In this document: positions 56,400 through 64,000 of the stretch, piece by piece
How positions within the stretch are numbered: position 1 is the first letter of the stretch
Layout: every line of letters starts with the position of its first letter
Assembly (NCBI GenBank): GCA_946406115.1
Contig: OX291557.1
Span: 280,501 to 344,500, forward strand
Length of the DNA stretch: 64,000 nt
Reading direction: 5' to 3'
From: Apoda limacodes
Lineage: Eukaryota > Arthropoda > Insecta > Lepidoptera > Limacodidae
Program-made: the position numbers and the translations under genes
Notes under the pieces: model-generated
What the model was told of the DNA's origin: nothing
Seen by the model: only the letters and a program-made list of their open reading frames with translations
Database searches by the model: none

Positions 56400-58500
56400 G
56401 GAAGGACTTTGGGGCTCGGGCTTATTCGCCCGAAATCAATTATTGGATCTAATATTAAAAAAAAGATTGAAAGTAAAGTGATGAACGGAGACCTTCGCAA
56501 TGCTGCTAGAATTCATTTAATCAACGTCTTCGCTGGTGATGCCGGTGGAGCCCATCTAATTGATATCACTAAATTATGCAACTTCATGCTTTCCGGTAAA
56601 GTCAATTCACAGGTTACCTCTATACTTTATGGGGCCAGACTATGTGCCTTCAATAAAAAAGACGGTGGCATTCGGCCAATGGCAATCGGGTGTACTTTTC
56701 GGCGACTTACCTCTAAATTAGCTTGTAGACACATAGCCTCCAACATACAGTCAAAATTTTAACCACACCAGTTAGGCTTTGGCAGTAAAGGAGGCTGTGA
56801 AGCAACCGTTCATTCGGTACGCAATTTTGTTTTGGAGGACAAATCAGATGTCCTTTTAAAAATAGATGTGAGGAATACTATCAACAGTTTAAATAGACAA
56901 ACCTTGCTGGAAGAAGTATCTACTCACATGCACGAAATTTACCCTTACGTTTGGCAAAACTATAACTTTCCTTCTAATTTATTTTATGGCAATAATACAA
57001 TTAAGTCAGCTGTCGGTGTCCAGCAAGGTGATCCGTTAGGTCCGGCTTTGTTTATTTTAGGAATACAAAACATAGTTAGCCATTTAAATTCAAATTTTAA
57101 TGTATGGTATTTAGACGACGGAACCCTAGGAGGTGCAGTTGAACAAGTCAAAAATGATCTCGATAATATTATTGAAAAATTTAAAACAATTGACCTTGAA
57201 CTCAATTTTACAAAATGTGAATTACTTATTTCTGATAGATTCTCAAATTGCGAAAAAAAAGAAATAAATCAACAGTTTGAAAACATTGCTCCAAATATTC
57301 ATATCTTAGATAAAAGATCTCTTTACCTCCCAGGTGCTCCAATTTTTTTAGAAAGTATTGAACCCCTTTTAGACACTGAAATCAAAAAAATTACTGATTG
57401 TTCTAATAAATTAGGTATTTTAGAGTCTCATGTGGCTTTCACTATTTTAAAACAAAGTTTACGTATATTCTTCGTTCGAGCCCAATTCGGAAATTTCAAA
57501 ATATTTTGGAAGAAATGGGTGCCAGACTAAAATTAACGGTTGAATATATAACAAATTTATCACTTACCGATTCAACTTGGTCTCAAGCAACTTTGCCAAT
57601 TAATTTTGGTCGCAAAATTTCTAGTATAGCTTTACCAGCTTATCTCTCCTCCGTACACAGTGTGCAAGGCTTATGTAATAAAATTTTGAAAAATACAAGC
57701 AATATACCTTTTTTGTTAGAAGCTACAGAAGAGTGGAAGACACTTTGTCCCGGTGGAGATATACCAAAGGAACCAAATGAACAAAAACTTTGGGACACTC
57801 CACTAGTACAGAGTGCTCATACTCTTTTACATCAAAATTTAAATAATGTTTCAGACAAAGCCCGCTTACTAGCAGTCTCGCAAAAAGAATCTGGCTATTG
57901 GCTTTACACTATACCATCACGCAATGTGGGTACACTGCTTGACAGTGACAGCTTCAGAGTAGCTGTTGGTATTCGCCGCAATATGTTGTCCTCACAGATG
58001 CTCGTGTGGTAGCGATGTTGATCAGTTTGGACTCCATGGACTTTCATGTCGAAAAAGTGCCGGCAGATTCTCCCGTCACGGCTCACTTAATGATGTGATC
58101 AAAAGGGCCCTTGCCACCATTAACGTACCTTCCATTCTGGGAGCGTGGCCGAGCTTTATTGTGGGACGCCACTTGCGTAGATACCATGGCACGATCTTAT
58201 CTCAGAGAAACGAGTGCAAAAGCCGCGGCGGCTGCCGAAAATGCAGAGCGCAACAAGCGGCTCAAATATAGTAAATTACTTTCAGATTACATATTTGTGC
58301 TGTTTGCAGTAGAGACGCTCGGCCCATGGGGTCCATCTGCTCATAAGTTTTTTAAATCTATTTTACCGCGCTTAAAAGCTGCTTCTGGCGACAAGAGATT
58401 CTCATTTCTCGCTCAGAGAATAAGTATTTCGATTCAGAGGGGAAATGCAGCGAGCGTTCTTGGAACGCTACCACGCGGGCACACACTTTTTTTATAATTA
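56400..58500 (+). mobile_element. RLE-type (R2-group-like) LINE, 5'-truncated
   Basis: A reverse transcriptase followed by a Cys-His cluster and a restriction-like-endonuclease-like C-terminus, the domain order of R2/NeSL/CRE-type LINEs. 56409-56762: 'CAFNKKDGGIRPMAIGCTFR'. 56832-57530: 'VLLKIDVRNTINSLNRQTLL' (Asp), 'GVQQGDPLGPALFILGIQN' and 'VWYLDDGTLGG' (YLDD). 57506-58012: thumb and linker. 57966-58271: '[20 protein letters not shown]' and 'LSCRK'. 58111-58497: '[20 protein letters not shown]' and 'QRISISIQRGNAASVLGTL'. The stretch that should carry the PD motif between them is deleted. Two frameshifts and a stop. Subfamily not determined. Confidence 0.72.
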
Positions 58501-58956
58501 GCTTTTAAGTTTTTAAGTAGGTATCTCGTTTTGTATTATTATTATTGTTTGTACTGTATTATTATTGTTTTAAATTAAATATAAAATTATACACTCCTTA
58601 ATGATTTTATTTGATTGTAGTAGAAAAACTGTTTGTGTTTCATAGAAAAAATAAACAATATGATTAAAAATTCCCAAACATATTATTATCCTCTTGGACC
58701 TCGAACAAGCTTGGTAAACCTGTCAAATATTTAGATATTTACTTAGTGCCTGTCAACGTAATAAATCTCTATAGGCATATGTATTAATGGGGGTTTTTAT
58801 GTTTTTTTTGCTGTTTTTGAAATGTTTTGGTTATACTAATATCACAATATTGAGATATGATGGAGTTAAAGGAATATTACTAATTGATGCATAATTGTTT
58901 TATTTTTTTACTTCGTTTTTGTTCGGTTCATGTCTAAAATTTAAAAGCCTCTCCTG
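58501..58956. other. Right arm of the TIR-bounded transposon
   Basis: A/T-rich and non-coding up to the right inverted repeat. Confidence 0.5.
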
Positions 58957-59000
58957 TAAAATTGACAATTCTGTAGTTAGTTCAATTGTGAACTAAGGCA
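58957..59000 (-). repeat. Right terminal inverted repeat of the 25.6-kb insertion
   Basis: It ends CAATTGTGAACTAAGGCA on the plus strand, the inverse of the left repeat, with four mismatches in 44. BEL RNase H coding begins immediately outside. Confidence 0.8.
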
Positions 59001-59004
59001 TCGA
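59001..59004. other. Target-site duplication, right copy (TCGA)
   Basis: TCGA next to the right inverted repeat, as at 33437-33440. Confidence 0.6.
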
Positions 59005-60720
59005 TATTTTATAATAGTATAATAGTAACTTTTTCCAACGTGATACTCTTTCCGACAGTAAAAGTAAAACTGATTTTTCGTTATCTATACCTATTGTACT
59101 CGCGAAGGATAAAGTCTTAAGTTCAGGTAAGTTATCAACATTTTTGAAAGGAGTAAAAGGCTTAATCGGCCAATTTGATATTTCCGTATTTCCCCACAAT
59201 GGACCACTAATCCACAGTGGATGTTTAAGTAACTGGGCCGGCGTAAGGCCGCGTGACAAACAATCACTTTTATTTTCCTTACCAGAGATGTGATAAAAAT
59301 TGTGTGGTTCAAGACACTCTTGAATTTGTGTTACCCTGTTGGCAACAAAGGTTTTCAATCTGTGCGGACTACAGTTTATCCAACTTAGAGCCACAGTTGA
59401 GTCAGAGAAGGCATAGATACGGCCAAATTTAAAACGATCTGAATACGTTTTGATGACTACTCGGATCAACTTAGCCATCAAATGGATTCCCATGAGTTCC
59501 AACCGAGCAAGTCTGATCGTTTGTACAGGTGAAAACTTTGATTTAGCGCACAAAAGGCGCACAGATATTACTCCGTCCGCTGATTGCGAACGAACATATA
59601 AAACTGTTCTGTAACCCTTTTCGGAAGAGTCAGAAAATCCTAATAAAACAGCACTACATGAACTAGTAATACTAACATGTCTGGGTATAGTAAGCTGTGG
59701 TAGGAGGTTGAGTTCGTCCTTAAACCTTATCCACTGATCAATAATGTTTTGTGGTGGTTAATCGTCCCAATCTAATTTTATTAACCAAAGCTCTTTTATG
59801 AGCAGTTTTGCAAATAAAACAAGTGGGGCAGCAAATCCTAAAACGTGCCACAGACGCGCAATTACAGAGAGCATATTGCGTTTTGTACACAGACCATTAC
59901 TAGGACAAGTTACGAAATTAAAATTGTCATTTAAAGGATCCCAAGTGACACCAAGGACCTTTTGAATCAAATTGGAGTCAAAATTAACAGCCTGCGGATG
60001 CTGTTACTACACCACTTGTGGAGTTTCAAACCTCCAGCGGAAAATATCTGTATCAGCTGAGAAGCTGTTTCTTTGGTCTGCGTCAGCGTGTTTACCGATA
60101 CCACTACGTCATCCATATAATAATCACCACGGTCAATTACCTCGGCAGAAAGCGGAAATTTATCCTTTTCGTCTGTTGCATTTTGTTGCAAAACGCGAAG
60201 TGCAAGATAAGCAGTTTGTGTAAACCCGAAACAAACTCTCTTAAATTCAAAAACTTGAATCGGATCTGAAACATCAAAACGGTAAAATATTCTTTGAATT
60301 CGGAGTGTACTTTTAAAAATCCTTAAGTACATCTGTTCCGCGTCTGCACATATTGCAATTGGATACAAACGAAAGCTTAAAAGAGCTAAATATAAGTCAG
60401 ATTGCAAATTAGGACCTCAATAAAGGATATCATTGAGCGAAACATCGGTATCGGTTTGCGCACTGGCTTCTAGCACCATTCGAACCTTTGTGGTTACTTT
60501 GTCATTGCGAATAATACCGTGATGTGGAATGATGTATCCTAATTCACTTTTAGCATTAGAGACTGGAGTCAAATAATCTTTCTCGCAGTACTCCTCTACT
60601 ATTTTATCATAAGCGAAGTGAATATCTGGTGCGGCTTGAAAACGTTTTTCCTGTGATCGAAACCTTTGTCGAGATGTCTTGGAGGAATCACCTAAGACAG
60701 ATCAGCCTTAAAAGGTAAGG
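59001..60720 (-). pseudogene. BEL/Pao reverse transcriptase and RNase H
   Basis: Right to left: the RT N-terminus in 60720-60417 ('GYIIPHHGIIRNDKVTTKVR'), and 60407-59967 with 'KRVCFGFTQTAYLALRVLQQ' and the catalytic 'YYMDDVVVSVN'. 59970-59758 has 'KVLGVTWDPLNDNFNF' and 'RLWHVLGFAAPLVLFAK'. 59562-58993 is the RNase H ('ARLELMGIHLMAKLI', 'IYAFSDSTVALSWI', 'NRVTQIQECLEPHNFYHISG' and 'NKSDCLSRGLTPAQL'). Coding stops at 'KKLLLYYYKIS', the edge of the TIR insertion; the next residues of the pol are found at 33440. Confidence 0.9.
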
Positions 60721-60723
60721 CTA

Positions 60724-61735
60724 CTACATAGGAACCGTGCGTGAGGGGTCACGCGTAGTTGTCGTCTTAAATATATTTTCACACTCCTGCTCTTCTTTGC
60801 TAAGCAGGGCGGAGCGAGGAGTACAGAATTCTTCTGTTTCCCAAAAGCTTTTCAAAAGCACTCCCAACGACTGGCCTGTAAAGCTGCAAAACGTATGAGA
60901 AATCGCACTATGAATATTACGACCAGTAGAACGAGGACACTGAATCTTTATAGGAGCTTCACCCATTAATATAAACGCAAGTGCAGTTTGTATCGTATCA
61001 GGCGAACCTGGGGGGCCTCGAACGTGACCTGACATCAATAAACGAGGAAACAATAGCGCACCGATAAGCATTTCCACCTCAGAAGGGTCGAAAAAAGTAT
61101 CGTCGGCAAGTGCAGTAAATGACAAGTAATCTAACATCGACCTGTCTATGGGAGACGTTGGTAAATGATCTGTTATTTTATCAACTACAAGTGGTTGTAA
61201 ATTATAAAAAGTATTGTGATCAAAACGTGAATGTATTGTCACTTTCGTTACTCCTTTTGCAACGTTAGGCGATGAACCAAAACCATGTACGGTTATTTGT
61301 TCCGGAGGCACACTTATATCTTGCAATAAACGTTAGCAAAGTCGCGTGTGGTAACAAAATCGTTCATAGAACCACTGTCTATTAAAACTCTTACCACAAT
61401 ATCTTTTCCTTGAGTATTTTTAATAATAACGCGCGCCGTAGACAACAACACCGTGGTAGGAGTCTGGCGCGTAGCACAAAGCGATGTGTGCGAGCAAAAT
61501 GAAACCTTGTGGTCTTGGTTATTGCTAACCGCAGACGTAGCGCACTGTGATATCGGCGTAGGCATAGGCTGCGTAGCAATTGTAGTATTGCTACGAGACG
61601 GAGTGACGCACTGCTCTGTCGAGACAGCCACAGCGGGAGCCTCTGACGGCAGGTAGTCATGGTGCGTGGCAATGGCATCGCGAGTCCCGGATTCAATCTC
61701 GGGGCGCGAACTAAAAGATTTATTTTGCTAATTTG
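60724..61735 (-). pseudogene. BEL/Pao protease and protease-RT linker
   Basis: 61631-61314 carries the aspartic protease active site 'VLIDSGSMNDFVT'. 61326-60724 is the long linker typical of this family ('FDHNTFYNLQPLVVDKITDH', 'VEMLIGALLFPRLLMSG'). The frame changes between the two. 'HVRGPPGSPDTIQTALAFIL' corresponds to the usual 'PxxQ-T.LG-I..G' segment. Confidence 0.85.
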
Positions 61736-62212
61736 GAAAATGTAATAACGTATGGTATGTTTTCGATTGGCATATACTACACTCTTTTGTTGACATACAT
61801 GAACTAGTTTTATGGTTAAAACTTAAGCAATTACAACAAGAATTTTTCTTTTTTACTATATTGTAACGTTCTTTCGGTGACAGTTTTGAAAATTCAGAAC
61901 AACGATAAAATTGCTCATGACCGGTTTTATCGCATCAAACAAAGAACAAGAATTAATGTTACAAAAACTAACAAATGACTTGGTATTTTTTAGGCGGGTT
62001 TATTTTAGAAGGCGAAATAAATTTATTTTGCAGCGGTCTGCTTTGTAAAACGGTAGGTATATGATTGCTGGAACTTGTTCGTTGTATAATCTTAACTTGT
62101 TCTTTTACAAAAGTTATAAAGGAACTGTAAGTAGGTAAGTTTTCAGAACAAACAGAGTTTTCAAATAGTCGTGCCATTTCTTGGTCGATTTTTTGTAACG
62201 CCAAAAACAAAT
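61736..62212 (-). pseudogene. BEL/Pao gag C-terminal part with CCHC knuckle
   Basis: 62210-61968 has 'ALQKIDQEMARLFENSVCSE' and 'LPTYSSFITFVKEQVKIIQ', typical of the mid-to-late gag of BEL/Pao. After a frameshift 61920-61736 reads 'SKLSPKERYNIVKKKNSCCN' followed by 'CLSFNHKTSSC', a CX2CX4HX4C knuckle, then 'CSICQSKTYHTLLHF'. The gag N-terminus and the 5' LTR are missing: homology stops at about 62212, next to the Polinton-like region. Confidence 0.82.
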
Positions 62213-62246
62213 AAAAAAAATTTTTGATTCAAATTATTATACAAAT

Positions 62247-62735
62247 ATGTTTTTAAAGCATAGGCTTATTTTATTACAGAATTCAACATTTAACGTAATG
62301 GAAGAAAACACGTTCAAGCATTACTACTACGCTACATTGGATGATGAGCAATCAACTGAGAAGGCCTTAGAAACAACAAAGCTCAAACGGTCTCGTCGAA
62401 ATAGTATCGACTCATTCTTTGAGGGGACCAATCAGAAGAAAAAGAAACTCAGCTCTACAGTGGCGAGATCTTCAAAAGATGGTATCCCTGGTGTCACATA
62501 CTTGTCTACTAATAATGATGATGGGGCTCATGCTACACATTTGATAAAAATTGAGGTGTATGACCTCATAAAATTGAAAAAAGTACCAGTAGATGAACAT
62601 TGGAAACACTCAGAAGTGAGGATCAAATATTATACGGATACAAAAGATGAAAAATATGAGCAAACGAAGGGTATCATATTTGATATCACGAAGCAAATAG
62701 CAGAAACCAATAACTGTAAAAAATACTTTTTTTAA
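62247..62735 (+). CDS. Orphan reading frame, 162 codons, unknown
   Basis: A true ATG at 62247, with a second in-frame Met at about codon 18 that may be the real start ('VMEENTFKHYYYATLDDEQS'). The protein is hydrophilic with two basic patches that look like nuclear localisation signals (KLKRSRRNS and NQKKKKL). The C-terminal block is 'LIKIEVYDLIKLKKVPVDEH' followed by 'WKHSEVRIKYY'. No family recognised. It ends 130 bases before the TATA box of the next gene. It could be a small gene of the same element as the polymerase-like gene or a host gene fragment. Confidence 0.45.
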   Translation: MFLKHRLILLQNSTFNVMEENTFKHYYYATLDDEQSTEKALETTKLKRSRRNSIDSFFEGTNQKKKKLSSTVARSSKDGIPGVTYLSTNNDDGAHATHLIKIEVYDLIKLKKVPVDEHWKHSEVRIKYYTDTKDEKYEQTKGIIFDITKQIAETNNCKKYFF

Positions 62736-62865
62736 AAGTAATCTCTAATAGCTAAATTAATTTATAAGAACCATCGTTACAAATTTTTTATGAGTATCTA
62801 ATTGATAAGTAACGAGCAACTATTAATTAACCATCAACTAATATAGTAATCACCTTATCGACTTG

Positions 62866-62946
62866 TATATATAAGAGAAAAATCGAACATTATATTTATT
62901 ATTAATTCATCATTCACAAGCAAAGCTAAACTGGTTTATTTCAACC
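62866..62946 (+). promoter_or_regulatory. TATA-box promoter of the polymerase-like gene
   Basis: TATATATAAG at 62866-62875 followed after about 30 bases by an insect-initiator-like TCATTC (near 62908), with the first ATG at 62947 in a good context (TTCAACCATGTC). Confidence 0.5.
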
Positions 62947-64000
62947 ATGTCACTAGAAAGTGTTTTTTTTTTCAAAATGTTTTTGAAGAAGAAGAAAAAG
63001 AACTAATGAGAGCGTGTGAGAATTATGAAGATAATGCTCTGGAAAATCCGTATTATGACACTTCACTGTTTAACATCTGTAACGAAGTTGAGGAAACATT
63101 CAGGTATACATTCTAACTATACTTATTTAAATTTTATGTTACATATTTGTGTTCCTATATTAACATAAGCATGTTATACCTACAGAAAATCTTCAATTCA
63201 AGTCGGTCGAGGTTTGAAGAGACAAGCTGATATTAGTGTTGAAGATTTACAACAAGCATCGACGTCATCATCTTCCAATACAACACATAGACAGAACGTT
63301 ATGTGTCAAATATGTGAATTACAGGTTAGCCAAAGGTTCTATGCTCAGCACTTACGATCTAAGGAACACAAAGAAAAATGTCTTATTCATAATCATAATT
63401 TACATAATGTCTCTGTTATATCAGTTGCTTTTGGGTCTCGGGTCTTAACGTATAGAATTGTATCACCTAAAGCTAATGAGTCACCTAAAATACAAACTCC
63501 TGAAGTATTCATAGCATCAATTAAAGAGTCGATACTATTTCTTATTCAGGAATGTTTAAAAGAGTTAACTATTGTTAAAGTTAATTTTATTATTCATGCA
63601 GATTTTGAACAGGAAACAAAAGATTTAAAAAATTCTTTCGATTTTCAAACAAAAAATTGGACTATTTCTTTAGGGGACGAATTAGAAAATTATTTAGAAA
63701 CTTTAAGCGAAGACATAAAATGAGTGATTTCGAAGCAAAAGATAGTGGATGGACTTTAAAAAAAAATCAGTTCTTAGAAATGAATGTTAATAAGTTCAAT
63801 CCCTTACGAGGGTCTTCGTTTATTGAATTACCTTTAGATATTAAGCGTAAAAAAGCAGTCATAAATGTAAAAAATAACGATCAACAATGTTTTAAGTGGG
63901 CTTTATTATCCGCACTATATCCTGTTAATAAAAGTTCTGAAAGGGTATCATCATACTTGAGGAATCAAAATAGACTAAAGTTTAATAATATACAGTTCCC
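62947..64000 (+). pseudogene. N-terminal part of a Polinton/Maverick-type family-B DNA polymerase-like gene, two exons, runs off the window
   Basis: Exon 1 (62947-63103) starts 'MSLESVF' and, after a two-base excess in a T10 run, reads 'NVFEEEEKELMRACENYEDN'. Intron 63104-63185 (82 bp, CAG|GTATAC ... CCTACAG|A). Exon 2 reads in phase into 'KSSIQVGRGLKRQADISVED' and a C2H2 finger (CQIC at about 63305, His pair within 'YAQHLRSKEH'). 'VISVAFGSRVLTYRI' follows, up to a TGA at 63721. One base back the frame resumes with 'DSGWTLKKNQFLEMNVNKFN', 'PLRGSSFIELPLDI', 'KAVINVKNNDQQCFKWALLS' and 'ALYPVNKSSERVSSY'. This order is known from the N-termini of PolB proteins of arthropod Polintons and related virus-like elements. 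The exonuclease and polymerase domains would lie beyond 64000. Both frameshifts are in homopolymers, so sequencing error is possible. Confidence 0.55.

Larger units (their letters stand above)
33441..59000 (+). mobile_element. DNA transposon inserted in BEL/Pao, swollen to 25.56 kb by nested elements
   Basis: Bounded by 44-bp terminal inverted repeats and a short target duplication, it separates the RNase H and integrase halves of one BEL/Pao pol. Removing the nested LINEs and hAT leaves roughly 4-5 kb: 33485-34300, 39873-40900, 54169-56400 and 58500-58956. That includes the DDE-type transposase pseudogene at 54169-56072, which is the natural candidate for the element's own enzyme. Nested inside are two CR1-like LINEs, a jockey LINE, a hAT and an RLE-type LINE. 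Boundaries are seen directly; the ownership of the transposase is inferred. Confidence 0.72.

Noticed and set aside
32101..62212. Two independent BEL/Pao elements
   Set aside because: I first read the integrase piece and the RT piece as separate. The abrupt stop of both at an inverted repeat with matching flanks makes one split element more likely, although a slip at the join remains unexplained.

Overview
The window looks like a nuclear genome segment from a moth or butterfly (Lepidoptera). It is AT-rich and the one recognisable host coding exon is insect-like and has splice sites. The rest is packed with element families typical of lepidopteran genomes: jockey- and CR1-group LINEs, BEL/Pao and Ty3/gypsy LTR elements, a hAT transposon, tRNA-derived SINE fragments and short interspersed fragments containing 'CTAGCTTTTGCCCGCGG'. 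Nothing suggests bacteria, a CRISPR array or a host operon.

Layout. 1-3.5 kb: a 40-bp minisatellite, then a cluster of three small terminal-inverted-repeat elements that each carry a 5S-rRNA-like segment. 3.6-4.76 kb (minus): one coding exon of a Toll-family leucine-rich-repeat receptor, with acceptor and donor splice sites. 5-12 kb: gene-poor, with LINE and SINE fragments. 12.27-19.83 kb (plus): a damaged jockey-group LINE (copy 1) broken by a second, CR1/Daphne-like LINE on the minus strand (13.44-17.83 kb). 20.2-26.4 kb: a dead Ty3/gypsy element with two unequal LTRs. 26.5 kb: a 3' fragment of the copy-1 family. 28.1-31.4 kb: copy 2 of that family.

32.1-62.2 kb (minus): one BEL/Pao element, whose integrase half (32.1-33.44 kb) and gag-protease-RT-RNase H half (59.0-62.2 kb) are separated by 25.56 kb. 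The two break points carry a 44-bp inverted repeat (40/44 matching) with TCGA on both sides (or ATCGAT, depending on where the repeat is taken to begin). I therefore read 33441-59000 as a DNA transposon that inserted into the BEL element and later swelled with nested insertions. It contains a DDE-type transposase pseudogene (54.2-56.1 kb), a hAT transposase (40.9-43.2 kb), a nearly intact jockey element (43.9-48.99 kb), two nearly identical CR1-like LINEs facing each other (34.7-39.9 and 49.0-54.2 kb) and a LINE with a restriction-like endonuclease (56.4-58.5 kb).

The two CR1-like copies appear to have recombined. The start codon and 5' leader of the jockey ORF1 lie next to the 5' end of the left copy (plus strand, up to 34725). 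The rest of ORF1 lies next to the 3' end of the right copy, on the opposite strand (from 48987 down). Both edges carry the 5-bp sequence AACTT, and the reading frame is open across the predicted join. This fits an inversion between the copies, or an assembly flip.

62.2-64 kb: an orphan reading frame, then a TATA-led two-exon gene fragment that looks like the N-terminus of a Polinton/Maverick-type family-B DNA polymerase protein. It has frameshifts at homopolymers and runs off the window. Apart from the Toll exon, I see no gene that clearly serves the host.
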